Assembly (NCBI RefSeq): GCF_002300165.1
Contig: NZ_MLCE01000008.1
Location: 62,001 to 126,000, forward strand
DNA from: Streptomyces sp. Tue6028
GTDB taxonomy: Bacteria; Actinomycetota; Actinomycetes; Streptomycetales; Streptomycetaceae
DNA length: 64,000 bases
Direction: 5' to 3'
Shown here: positions 24,721-33,042 of the stretch, piece after piece
How the letters are laid out: every line of letters starts with the position of its first letter
Numbering within the stretch: the first letter of the stretch is position 1
Translations under genes and position numbers: made by a program
Notes under the pieces: model-generated
Told to the model about the DNA's origin: nothing
Database searches by the model: none
Seen by the model: only the letters and a program-made list of their open reading frames with translations

Positions 24721-25796
24721 GACGCTCCCCCTGTCACGGCGTACTGGTTGGCGGGCCGCGTCAGCCCCAGGTGTTCCCGGAGCGTGCTGCCCGGATAGAA
24801 GGTGCGGAACAGTCCGCGGTGCTGGAGCAGCGGGACCGTTCCGTTGACGAGCCGTTCCAGGTCACGGCGCGGCTCGACGGGCGTGAGGTGGAAACCGTCG
24901 ACGGCGTCGGCCCGGTGCCAGGCCGCGATCAGTTCGGCGAGGTCGACGGGGCCGCCGCGGTACAGCGGGCCCTGCGCGGTCTGCCGGGGTCCGCCGCCGC
25001 CGTGGCCCGGCTCGGCGGCGCGCTCGCCGTCGCCGAGGTCGACCGAGAGGCCGGCGAGCACGCGCAGGCGGTCGGGGTCGCGTCCGGACTCGGCCGCGGC
25101 CGTGCGCAGTTCGTCGCGCACGGCACGCGCCTGCGCCGGGCCCGCGACCCGGACGAGCGCCACGTCCGCGTGACGGGCGGCCGTCCGCCGGGCGTGCCGC
25201 TCGGTGGCGTCGACCACCCGCACGGGGTGGCCCTGCGGAGGGCGCGGCACGGTCGAGGGGCCCCTGACGGCGAAGGCGCTGCCCTCGAAGTCGACATGGT
25301 GCAGCTTGTCCCGGTCGACGAAGCGGCCGGTGGCCTCGTCGCGGATCACCGCGTCGTCCTCCCAGCTGTCCCAGAGCCGGGCGGCCAGATCGGCGGCCTC
25401 CCCCGCCTCCCGCCACAGGGCGTCGGCGGGCGCGGCGTGGCGCCGGCCGAACAGCCGGGCCTCGCCCTCGGTGGTCGACACGTCGATGTGCCATCCGGCG
25501 CGGCCCCGGCTGACCCAGTCGAGGGTCGCGACGGCGGCCTGGACGTGGAAGGGCTCGGTGTGGGTGGTGGTCACGGTCGGCACCAGACCGATCCGCCGGG
25601 TGGCGGGCGCGAGCCGCGCCAGGACGGCGAGCGCGTCCAGTCCGGGCCGCGCGAAGGAGTCGCCGAGCGTGACGAAGTCGAGCGCGCCGAGCTCCGCGAG
25701 CCGCACGGACTCCCCGAGGGAGGCGACGTCGTGAACCCCCTGCCGGTCGAGGGCGGCGGCCAGATGCAGAAGCGCCCGGCCGGGCTGTGCGGTCAT
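24717..25796 (-). CDS. LLM-class flavin-dependent monooxygenase
   Basis: A 359-residue luciferase-like protein related to its neighbour but shorter at the N-terminus. The pattern LDWVSRGRAGWHIDVSTT corresponds to the FMN-binding segment, and FGRRHAAPAD...LWDSWEDDAVIRD is the matching insertion region of the NtaA branch. It lies 70 bases after the ABC ATPase gene and overlaps the next LLM gene by four bases. Two divergent paralogues in one operon suggest two successive oxidations or two related substrates. Confidence 0.86.
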   Translation of the reverse strand: MTAQPGRALLHLAAALDRQGVHDVASLGESVRLAELGALDFVTLGDSFARPGLDALAVLARLAPATRRIGLVPTVTTTHTEPFHVQAAVATLDWVSRGRAGWHIDVSTTEGEARLFGRRHAAPADALWREAGEAADLAARLWDSWEDDAVIRDEATGRFVDRDKLHHVDFEGSAFAVRGPSTVPRPPQGHPVRVVDATERHARRTAARHADVALVRVAGPAQARAVRDELRTAAAESGRDPDRLRVLAGLSVDLGDGERAAEPGHGGGGPRQTAQGPLYRGGPVDLAELIAAWHRADAVDGFHLTPVEPRRDLERLVNGTVPLLQHRGLFRTFYPGSTLREHLGLTRPANQYAVTGGAS

Positions 25797-25866
25797 GACG
25801 CGGAACCTTTCGGTGGGGGGATCCACGGGGCCAGGGCCGCTCGGGGCCCGTGCTCGCGGGGCCCGT

Positions 25867-26700
25867 TCACAGGACCTTGGCCAGGAACGCCCGGGTGCGT
25901 TCGTGTGCCGGGCGCTCCAGTACGTCGCCGGGGGCGCCCTGTTCGACGATGCGGCCGTCGTCCATGAAGACCACGGTGTCGGCGACCTCGCGGGCGAACC
26001 CGATCTCGTGCGTGACGACGATCATCGTGGTGCCTCGATGGGCCAAGTCCTTGATGACGTCGAGGACTTCGCCGACCAGTTCGGGGTCGAGGGCGGAGGT
26101 CGGCTCGTCGAAGAGGAGCAGCTTCGGTTCGAGAGCGAGGGCGCGGGCGATGGCGACGCGCTGCTGCTGGCCGCCCGAGAGCTGCTTCGGATAGGCGTCC
26201 GCCTTGTCGGCGAGCCCGACCCGGTCGAGCAGCCGGCGTGCCGCGGCGACGGCGTCCTCACGAGGCCGCTTCAGGGCGTGGACCGGCGCCTCCACGATGT
26301 TCTCCAGCACCGTGAGGTGCGGGAAGAGGTTGAAGTTCTGGAAGACGAAGCCGATCCGGGTGCGCTGTCCGAGGATCTCGCGTTCGGGCAGCTCGTACAG
26401 CTTGTCGCCGGAGCGCCGGTAGCCGACGAACGAGCCGTCGACGCTGATCCGGCCCTGGTCGACCTTCTCCAGGTGGTTGATGGTGCGCAGCAGCGTCGAC
26501 TTGCCGGAGCCGGAGGGCCCGATGACGACGGTGACCTCCCCGGCGCGGACCTGGAGGTCGATGCCCTTGAGCACCTCCAGTGGACCGAAGCTCTTGCGGA
26601 CGGACTTGATGTCGACCATGGCGGGGGCCCCGGTCTGGTTCGTGCCGGCCGCCGCGGCGGAGACGGCGGTCTCGCCGGTGGCCTCGTCGGGCGCGTTCAT
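25867..26700 (-). CDS. Polar amino-acid ABC transporter ATP-binding protein
   Basis: A 277-residue ATPase of the HisP/GlnQ/TcyN group. Motifs: Walker [10 protein letters not shown] at about residues 66-74, Q-loop [15 protein letters not shown], signature LSGGQQQRV, Walker [13 protein letters not shown] and switch VTHE. The N-terminal about 25 residues are Ala/Thr/Gly-rich and non-conserved. It should energise the permease encoded at 28500-29351 with the lipoprotein at 29795-30751. The FAD protein gene lies between the permease and this gene. Confidence 0.93.
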   Translation of the reverse strand: MNAPDEATGETAVSAAAAGTNQTGAPAMVDIKSVRKSFGPLEVLKGIDLQVRAGEVTVVIGPSGSGKSTLLRTINHLEKVDQGRISVDGSFVGYRRSGDKLYELPEREILGQRTRIGFVFQNFNLFPHLTVLENIVEAPVHALKRPREDAVAAARRLLDRVGLADKADAYPKQLSGGQQQRVAIARALALEPKLLLFDEPTSALDPELVGEVLDVIKDLAHRGTTMIVVTHEIGFAREVADTVVFMDDGRIVEQGAPGDVLERPAHERTRAFLAKVL

Positions 26701-26748
26701 CGGTGGTGGTTCCCTTCACGGAGGACAAGGACGGAGACGGGTACGGCG

Positions 26749-28503
26749 TCAGGCGGCGGCGCGGCGGGGCAGTGCGCGCAGGAAGTCCAGCGCGGCACGC
26801 GCCGTCGCGTCGTTCTGCCGGAAGGCCGGGCCGCCGGTGCGCGGCCGGGTGAAGGCGCCGGAACCCCGGGCGTCGGTGTGCGGGCCGAGCGCGAAGCGCC
26901 GGGGATGCGGGGTGCCGGAGGCGTCCAGGATCCGGCCGTCCGCGGGGTCGACGGCGAGCAGTCCCTCGGGGGTCGTGGCCGCCCCGTCGGCGTGCAGCTC
27001 GCGAAGCAGGGGGTCCCGGCTGCGCGCGACGGTGGGGTGGGGCAGGCGGGCCTCGACGAGTGCGCGTGCCTCGACGGTCGCGCCGGGCACGCCGGCGCCG
27101 CTCGCCCGGAAGACGCCGTGCTCGGCGGTGACGGTCATGCCGGCGCCCACGAATCTGAGGATTCCGGCCCGGGACAGAGCGAGCATCTGCCGCAGCCGCG
27201 GGCCGGGCGGGCCCGACGCCAGATAGCTGAAGAAGCCGTGCCACCACGAGCCGATGTCGCCGAGCCGGACCAGCTGGCCGTAGACCGAGAGCAGCCCGAG
27301 GAAGACCGCCAAGTCCTGGCTGTGCGTGGGGTCGTGGCGTCTGCTCAGGTCCTGTTCGATATAACTGCGCAGGCCGCTCTGGAGTTCCTCGGGCGAGGCG
27401 TACCGCACTCCCTCCAGCGGGTGGTCGAGGGCGGTCAGGTCCAGCCGGTCGGCGGGGTCGGGCACCGCGTCGGCCACCAGGGCCCGGATCCCGGCGGCGT
27501 CGCCGGCCGCGTACTTCTCCTCGAAGTCCGTCCACGCGGTGCGGGTGCGTTCGGGGTGCGCGGAGAACAGCCGGTGGTAGTGGGCGAAGCCCAGTTCCTT
27601 CTCGATGAGGGGCCAGACGTCCTCGCGGAAGTCGAAGCCGTCGGGACGCGCGAGGAGCGCGTCGACCTCGGCCGGCCCGAAGAAGCGGGGCAGCGGGGGC
27701 CGTTCGCCCTCCCAGCCGTAGCCGATCTTGGAGTGGTAGGGGACGCCTCGCCGGGACCCGACGTACAGGATGGGCTCGCGGCCGGACGGATGGTACGTCT
27801 CTTTGTCGTGGCGTCCGCCGCGTCCCTCGGTGAGCAGCACCATCAGGTCGACGAAGGCCAGTCCGAAGCCGCGCACGAGGACGGGTTCGCCGGGGGCGAG
27901 GACGGACAGATCGCTGTCGGCGGTGAAGTCGGGCGGCAGATGGACCAGGCCGTGCTCGCGGGCATGGGCGGACAACGCGCGCTGTTCGTCGTCGAGTTCG
28001 GCGTCGAGGTGGCCGAGGGTCAGGACGACGAGGTCGGCGTGGAGCGGTCGGGGCCGGCCCTCCAGCCACACCTGCTGGCGGCCCTCGGCGGGACCGCCGA
28101 CCCGCAGGGCGCGCCGCGCGTGGTGGTGCACCCGGATGCCCGGCGGCAGTGCGGCCACGGCACGCTCGTACACCCAGCGCATGTAGGCGCCCTGCCGGGG
28201 CCGGTCCGCGAAGGTGCGTCCGTCCAGGCTCGCCCATTCGTGCAGGGTGGGGCCTTCGAGGACCGGGCCCGCCATGTCCACGGTCGCGTCGGTGAACATC
28301 GTGACGTCCTGGGCCTGCGAGTTCATCCACAGCAGCGGTGACTGCGCCTCGCGCCAGATGCGCCCGGCGCCGGGCGGATAGGGGTCGACGAGATGGATGT
28401 CCAGGTCCTGATCCCCGTACAGCTCCGCGGCGTTGGCGGCGATCCGCTCCAGCAGACCGGTCCCCCGCGGACCGGCTCCGACGATCACCAGCGAGGGCCT
28501 CAT
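26749..28503 (-). CDS. FAD/NAD(P)-binding protein (NAD_binding_9 type)
   Basis: A 584-residue flavoprotein-like protein. The N-terminal dinucleotide fold begins VIVGAGPRGTGLLERI, with the conserved family segment MNSQAQDVTMFTD, and a second nucleotide-binding part around PVLVRGFGLAFVDLMVLLTEG. This COG4529-like family resembles N-hydroxylating monooxygenases, but the function of most members is unknown. It is embedded in an ABC transporter operon (its ATG overlaps the permease stop by four bases), so it may supply electrons to, or act with, the two LLM monooxygenases. Confidence 0.83.
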   Translation of the reverse strand: MRPSLVIVGAGPRGTGLLERIAANAAELYGDQDLDIHLVDPYPPGAGRIWREAQSPLLWMNSQAQDVTMFTDATVDMAGPVLEGPTLHEWASLDGRTFADRPRQGAYMRWVYERAVAALPPGIRVHHHARRALRVGGPAEGRQQVWLEGRPRPLHADLVVLTLGHLDAELDDEQRALSAHAREHGLVHLPPDFTADSDLSVLAPGEPVLVRGFGLAFVDLMVLLTEGRGGRHDKETYHPSGREPILYVGSRRGVPYHSKIGYGWEGERPPLPRFFGPAEVDALLARPDGFDFREDVWPLIEKELGFAHYHRLFSAHPERTRTAWTDFEEKYAAGDAAGIRALVADAVPDPADRLDLTALDHPLEGVRYASPEELQSGLRSYIEQDLSRRHDPTHSQDLAVFLGLLSVYGQLVRLGDIGSWWHGFFSYLASGPPGPRLRQMLALSRAGILRFVGAGMTVTAEHGVFRASGAGVPGATVEARALVEARLPHPTVARSRDPLLRELHADGAATTPEGLLAVDPADGRILDASGTPHPRRFALGPHTDARGSGAFTRPRTGGPAFRQNDATARAALDFLRALPRRAAA

Positions 28504-29351
28504 CGCGTGCGCTCCGAGCCGCGCGCGTAGTGCTTCTCGACGTAGTACTGGCCGACGCTCAGCACGGAGGTGACGACGACGTACCAGAGCGTGGCCACCA
28601 TGAGCAGCGGCATGACCTGATAGGTGCGGTGGTACACGAGCTGCACCGAGTAGAGCAGGTCCTGTACGGCGATGACGCTGACGATGGACGTGCCCTTGAG
28701 CGTGCCGATCAGCATGTTCCCGGCCGGCGGCACGATGGAGCGCATCGCCTGCGGCAGCACGATCCTGCGCCAGCGGCGCCACCGGCTCAGGCCCAGCGCC
28801 TGTGCCGCCTCGATCTGGCCGCGGTCGACGGAGAGGATGCCGCCGCGCACCACCTCGGCGGCGTACGCGGCCTCGTGCAGGGTCAGGCCTAGGACGGCGA
28901 CGGTGACCGGGCCCAGCAGGTTCACCGTCTTCACGCCGAGGATCTGCGGATACAGCGCCCCGATGTTGAACCAGAACAGCAACTGCACCAGGATCGGCAT
29001 CGACCGGAAGAGCCAGACGTACCCCCAACTGACCGCCCGGAGCACGGGGTTGGTGGAGAGGCGGAACGCGGCGAGCGGGGTGCCGAGGGCGAAGCCGAGC
29101 GCCATGACGACCGCGGTCAGCCAGAGGGTGAGCCAGAGGCCGCGCAGTACGGAGGCCGAGGTGAAGTAGTCGCCGACGACGCCCCATTGGAAGGCGTCGT
29201 TGTGCGCGAGGGAGTTGAGGGCGAGCCCGAGCAGGACCAGGACCGCGACAGCGGTGGCCCACAGTCCGAGACGGCGTTGCGGGACGATGCGCAGGGGCGC
29301 CGCTTCCTGTGGTGCGGCCGCGGCGGCCTTGGTGAGTGTGTCGGAGGACAT
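28500..29351 (-). CDS. Polar amino-acid ABC transporter permease
   Basis: A 283-residue HisMQ-type permease with about five to six membrane segments. The cytoplasmic EAA loop is EAAQALGLSRWRRWRRIVLP at about residues 180-199, and the N-terminal TM region is followed by the family motif GFALGTPLAAFRLS. It appears to be the only permease gene here, so a homodimer is expected. It is the first gene of the minus-strand operon, divergent from the binding-protein gene, with a promoter candidate about 100 bases upstream. Confidence 0.92.
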   Translation of the reverse strand: MSSDTLTKAAAAAPQEAAPLRIVPQRRLGLWATAVAVLVLLGLALNSLAHNDAFQWGVVGDYFTSASVLRGLWLTLWLTAVVMALGFALGTPLAAFRLSTNPVLRAVSWGYVWLFRSMPILVQLLFWFNIGALYPQILGVKTVNLLGPVTVAVLGLTLHEAAYAAEVVRGGILSVDRGQIEAAQALGLSRWRRWRRIVLPQAMRSIVPPAGNMLIGTLKGTSIVSVIAVQDLLYSVQLVYHRTYQVMPLLMVATLWYVVVTSVLSVGQYYVEKHYARGSERTR

Positions 29352-29794
29352 GCGAAGGCTCCGTGATACGTCGGATCGAACACGGTGGATGCCTTCACAC
29401 GGAGCGCCTCGGGGCGCCGACGGCCGAGCCCCTCAGCAGGGCCGTCGATCGAGAGTACGGTGCCGTTTCCGTTCACTGTCAAGCATGTCCACACTGTGAG
29501 CCGTACGTCTCAGGCCAGTTGACGCGGAAACGGATGCCTGTTCCACTTGGCGCATGCATCCGCAGCAGTGGCTGGTCACGCGCTCCCACATCGACTTCGG
29601 TCGAGTGTGGTCCTCGTCCTGTTGAGCTGACCCCCTGCGCGTACGCCCCCTGAGGCAGTTGTCGCGTCTCGCCTTTTTCGCCGTTCTCCCGGCCTTCCCC
29701 GCCTTCACACGCGCACCCCTCCCCTCCCGGCCTCGCGCCGCCCCGCGTCACGCCTTCTCGCTTCTCGCCGCCTGCCTTCAGGAGACCGCACACG
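29352..29794. promoter_or_regulatory. Divergent promoter region of the ABC/monooxygenase locus
   Basis: This 443-base gap separates the permease and binding-protein starts. On the minus strand TTGACA (29477-29482) and TACTCT (29452-29457) are 19 bases apart, a usable vegetative promoter giving a leader of about 95 bases with a GC-rich hairpin potential. On the plus strand I see no equally clear promoter; AGGAG precedes the lipoprotein ATG. I looked for a SAM riboswitch pattern on both strands and found none. Confidence 0.5.
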
Positions 29795-30751
29795 ATGAGT
29801 ACGTTCACGCGTACCCGAAATCGGTATTTTGCGACGTTTACCCTTCTCACCTCCGCGACGCTGCTGCTCACCGCCTGCGGCTCCGGCTCGGACGGCACCG
29901 GCGGGGCGGGTACCGCCCAGGCCGCGGCCAAGGCCGACAAGATCCCCACCACGGACGTCGTCTCGGTCGTCCGCAAGGACGAGGCCGCGGCCCGGCTGCT
30001 GCCGGCCGGCACCACCTCGCTCACCGTCGGGGTCAGCATCTCCGGCGCACCGCCCGGCACCACCTACCTGACCGACGGGAAGACCCTGACCGGCCAGGAC
30101 GTCGACTTCGCGAACGCGGTCGCGAAGACGCTCGGCATCAAGCTGAAGCAGGAGTCCGCGAGTTTCGAGGCGATCCTGCCGGCCCTGGACAGCGGCAAGT
30201 ACGACTTCGGCGCCAGCAACTTCGGCGTCACCGACGAACGCCGCAGGACCATCGACTTCGTCACCTACATCAACGACGGCCAGGGCTTCGCCACCCGCGC
30301 CGACAGCAAGCTCTCGAAGATCACCGAACTGACGCAGCTGTGCGGCCTGAACGTCGCGACCGCCGCGGGGACGACCTTCGAAGCGACGCTGGAGGAGAAC
30401 AACAAGGCCTGCGCCGAGGCCGGCAAGAAGCCGTACAAGGTGCAGACGTACAGCGAGCAGGGCGCCATCTGGTCGTCGCTGCAACAGGGCCGCAGCGACA
30501 TCGTGATGAGCACCATCAACGGCCTGCGCTACGCCGTCGCCCACCAGCAGGGCGTGAAGTTCCTCAACGAGTTCCACCGCCTCGACGTCGGCTTCGCCTT
30601 CGAGAAGGGCACGAAGCTGGCACCCGCCTTCCGGGCCGCGGTGAACAAGCTCATCGCCGACGGGACGTACGCGAAGATCCTCGACAAGTGGGGGACGACC
30701 GGCTCGGCCATCGAGACGTCACGGATCTCGCCGCCGGAGCTGAAGGACTGA
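29795..30751 (+). CDS. Solute-binding lipoprotein of the polar amino-acid ABC system
   Basis: A 318-residue SBP_bac_3-type binding protein. The signal peptide ends in the lipobox LLTAC, with Cys28 as the lipidated residue, followed by a Ser/Gly/Ala linker. The ligand domain shows GVSISGAPPGTTYLTDGKTLTGQDVDFANA, SFEAILPALDSGKYDFGAS and CGLNVATAAGTTFEATLEE segments (quoted in parts: GQDVDFANA, LDSGKYDFG, CGLNVATAAG). It is transcribed divergently from the permease operon. The ligand is likely a polar amino acid or derivative; the neighbouring monooxygenases suggest one that needs oxidative cleavage. Confidence 0.92.
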   Translation: MSTFTRTRNRYFATFTLLTSATLLLTACGSGSDGTGGAGTAQAAAKADKIPTTDVVSVVRKDEAAARLLPAGTTSLTVGVSISGAPPGTTYLTDGKTLTGQDVDFANAVAKTLGIKLKQESASFEAILPALDSGKYDFGASNFGVTDERRRTIDFVTYINDGQGFATRADSKLSKITELTQLCGLNVATAAGTTFEATLEENNKACAEAGKKPYKVQTYSEQGAIWSSLQQGRSDIVMSTINGLRYAVAHQQGVKFLNEFHRLDVGFAFEKGTKLAPAFRAAVNKLIADGTYAKILDKWGTTGSAIETSRISPPELKD

Positions 30752-30801
30752 ATCAACTCACCGCTGCCGGAGGGCACTTGGCCGCTCCGCGAAACAGACG
30801 T

Positions 30802-30849
30802 CCCCCGCCCTTGCCATAGGTCGTGCCCGACCCGCGGCAAGGGCAGGGG
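30802..30849 (+). terminator. Terminator-like hairpin with triplicated 3' arm
   Basis: The 5' arm (30802-30815) pairs with the 3' arm GGCAAGGGCAGGGG (30836-30849) at 13 of 14 positions across a 20-nt loop. It begins 50 bases after the binding-protein stop. The 3' arm is repeated twice more downstream in the tandem repeat, so alternative foldbacks are possible. Confidence 0.5.
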
Positions 30850-30921
30850 TGCATGACCGACCCGGCAGCAAGGGCAGGGGTGCATGACCGACCCGGCGGC
30901 AAGGGCAGGGGCGCGCCCCCC
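30829..30921. repeat. Three-copy 30-32-bp tandem repeat
   Basis: Units at 30829-30858, 30859-30889 and 30890-30921 share GACCCGGCnGCAAGGGCAGG; the first two end in GGTGCATGACC, the third diverges. The array lies in the 211-base gap between the convergent ends of the binding-protein gene and the DUF5685 gene. Confidence 0.8.
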
Positions 30922-30962
30922 GACCCACGGCGAGCGGGCGGCTCACTCCCGCCCGCGGACCC

Positions 30963-32270
30963 TCACAGCCCGCAGTCGCAGCACGAGCAGCATTCACAGC
31001 ACTCGCAGCACTGGCAGGCCTCGCAGCAGTTGCAGTCGCAGTCACAGTCGCTGAGGCAGCCCTCGCGCTTCTTGCGCGACCAGGGACCCTCGTACTCCTC
31101 GGCGCAGCAGACCTTGCAGGTGCAGCACAGGCCGATCGCGGCGGCGCACCCGGCCCAGAAGCCGCGCTTGCCGGGACCGGGCGGCTGGAAGGAGGGTCCA
31201 CCGCCGAAGGGGTTGCCGCCACCGCCGTACGGGTTCTGCGGATCGTAGGGACCGTGCGGGGCGTGGGGGCTCTGCGGGCCGTACGGACCGCCCTGCTGGG
31301 GCGGTCCGAACGAACCCTCGACCGGGTGCAAGCCGCCGGCCGGCGGCGCCAGGACGCCTCCCGGCCCGTGCGCGCCCGCACCCCCGCGCGCGCCGTCCGC
31401 CGCGTGCCCGCACGCGGACGAGCCGAACGCGCGGTCCACCGACCTGCCCAGCTCGTGCGCCAGCAGCAGGTGCGCCAGCTTGCCGTCGGTGAACTCGACC
31501 TCGCGCAGCGCGAGCCGGATCCCGTGCAGGGCGTCGTCGGCGAGCCGCCGTGCCTCGGTGAGCGACGTCCCGGTGGCCGTGAGCGGGTTCCAGGCTCCCG
31601 ACGCGGCGTCAGTTTCCCTGTCCTCGACGGCGTCCAGCAGGTGCGCCAGCCGTCCGAAGAGCCGTCCCGCCTCGGCGAGCGGCTCCGCGTTGCCGGGCCG
31701 GCCGGCGAGTACGGCGGTGTGCGCGAAGGCTGCGGCCGTGGCGGTCTCGGTCGGTTCGGTGACGGTGAGCAGCGGCGTTCCGGGCCCGGCCAGCGCCTCG
31801 ATGCCGATCTGCCGGTCCACGGCGTCGACGAGCACGGCGGTGTCGAAGCCGACGTCGGAACCGGTGCGCGCGCCGGCCCTGCCCCAGCTCGCGGCGACCC
31901 GGCGGGCGGCGAGCGCCACGGGCCGGCGCGCCAACAGCCCGTCCCCGTCGGCCACGTGGTCGCGGACCTTCGCCGAGGCGAGCACCAGCGAGACAGCGGC
32001 GGCGAGGCGCGCTCCCTCGCCCTGAGCGACGGAAGCGGTGCGCATGCCGCGCAGCGGGCAGGGCCCGGCGGTCCGGCGCCATCCCGTCGCCCGCTCCGCC
32101 TGAGCCTCCGTCAGAACGGATATCAGCAGACCGTCATAGTTCGTGACGATCCGCGCGAACTGCCCGTGGTCACCGCGCAGCGCGAGACACAGCCCGCACA
32201 AGTGGGCCATCCACTGGGTCTTGAGTCCTTCACCGAGACGGTGGCTGCAGGGCCTCACGATTCCGAACAC
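30963..32270 (-). CDS. DUF5685 family protein with cysteine-rich tail
   Basis: A 435-residue protein. The N-terminal about 300 residues form the DUF5685 domain, starting FGIVRPCSHRLG and including HLCGLCLALRGDHGQ, with a possible metal site (C...C..C..H). A Gly/Pro/Tyr-rich linker of about 75 residues follows. The last 61 residues hold 22 cysteines, mostly as CC pairs or alternating with Asp/Glu (for example CDCDCNCCEACQCC). No signal peptide is seen, so the tail should be cytosolic and could bind metal. The GTG at 32270 is chosen because GGGGAG precedes it; a GTG at 32288 is less likely. Function unknown. Confidence 0.85.
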   Translation of the reverse strand: MFGIVRPCSHRLGEGLKTQWMAHLCGLCLALRGDHGQFARIVTNYDGLLISVLTEAQAERATGWRRTAGPCPLRGMRTASVAQGEGARLAAAVSLVLASAKVRDHVADGDGLLARRPVALAARRVAASWGRAGARTGSDVGFDTAVLVDAVDRQIGIEALAGPGTPLLTVTEPTETATAAAFAHTAVLAGRPGNAEPLAEAGRLFGRLAHLLDAVEDRETDAASGAWNPLTATGTSLTEARRLADDALHGIRLALREVEFTDGKLAHLLLAHELGRSVDRAFGSSACGHAADGARGGAGAHGPGGVLAPPAGGLHPVEGSFGPPQQGGPYGPQSPHAPHGPYDPQNPYGGGGNPFGGGPSFQPPGPGKRGFWAGCAAAIGLCCTCKVCCAEEYEGPWSRKKREGCLSDCDCDCNCCEACQCCECCECCSCCDCGL

Positions 32271-32560
32271 GACACTCCCCCGTGACACGTACGACGTTGA
32301 GCGGCGGCATCCTAACGACCACTCCGTTCACCCGTACGCACCGACCGTCACCCGAACGCCGTGGGAAATCATATTTCACTCTCAGTCAGCAGCCGTACAC
32401 AGCAAGACCCTTGGGATACCGGGGCTCTCGACGGATTCGCTGTGCACCAGTACCGTCACGAAACCCCCGCGCGGCGTCTATCCACTTGGCGCGACATCCG
32501 CATCATGGACGACCATGGGGATGCGGAAAGCACGAAAGACCGCTGTGAGAGGAGGCGTCC

Positions 32561-32998
32561 ATGGGATCGGTGCGCAAGGCGAGTGCCTGGCTTGGCCTCG
32601 TCGACGACAACGATGACGAGCGTTACTACGACGACGACTACGCCGAGGGACAGGAGTCCGGCGAGGCCTGGGTCACCGACCCGCGGGTGAAGGTCGCGTC
32701 CGAGACGGCGGAGGAGAAGGGCCGCCGGATCGGCACGGTCACCCCGGACAGCTTCCGGGACGCGCGCGGCATCGGCGAGCTCTTCCGGGACGGCGTCCCG
32801 GTGATCATCAACCTCACGTCCATGGAGCCCGCCGACGCCAAGCGCGTGGTGGACTTCGCGGCCGGCCTGACCTTCGGCCTGCGCGGCACGATCGAACGGG
32901 TCGCCACCCGGGTCTTCCTGCTGACCCCCGCCAACACGGAGATCGTCAGCGGCGAGGCCGCGGGTCGTCAGACGGACGGTTTCTTCAACCAGAGCTGA
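32561..32998 (+). CDS. sflA: SepF-like cell division protein (SflA type)
   Basis: A 145-residue SepF homologue. The N-terminal amphipathic segment ([18 protein letters not shown]) would bind membrane, an acidic linker with DDDYAEG follows, and the C-terminal SepF fold shows [23 protein letters not shown] and [20 protein letters not shown] (cited in pieces: [17 protein letters not shown]). It is not near ftsZ, ylmD/E or divIVA, so it is a paralogue and not the main SepF. I recall S. coelicolor SflA (SCO1749) in this genomic setting. A strong GAGAGGAGG site precedes the ATG. Confidence 0.87.
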   Translation: MGSVRKASAWLGLVDDNDDERYYDDDYAEGQESGEAWVTDPRVKVASETAEEKGRRIGTVTPDSFRDARGIGELFRDGVPVIINLTSMEPADAKRVVDFAAGLTFGLRGTIERVATRVFLLTPANTEIVSGEAAGRQTDGFFNQS

Positions 32999-33023
32999 GG
33001 CAGGGCCGCTCACCGGCCCTGCC
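32999..33023. terminator. Bidirectional terminator hairpin
   Basis: Perfect 10-bp inverted repeat (32999-33008 with 33014-33023) and a 5-nt loop, in the 44-base gap between the convergent sflA-like and acyl-CoA dehydrogenase genes. Confidence 0.75.
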
Positions 33024-33042
33024 CCACGGGGTCCCCAAGGCT

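Noticed and set aside
29352..29794. Possible SAM riboswitch before the ABC/monooxygenase operon
   Set aside because: The proposed sulfur role made me look, but the conserved core of actinobacterial SAM riboswitches is not visible on either strand.
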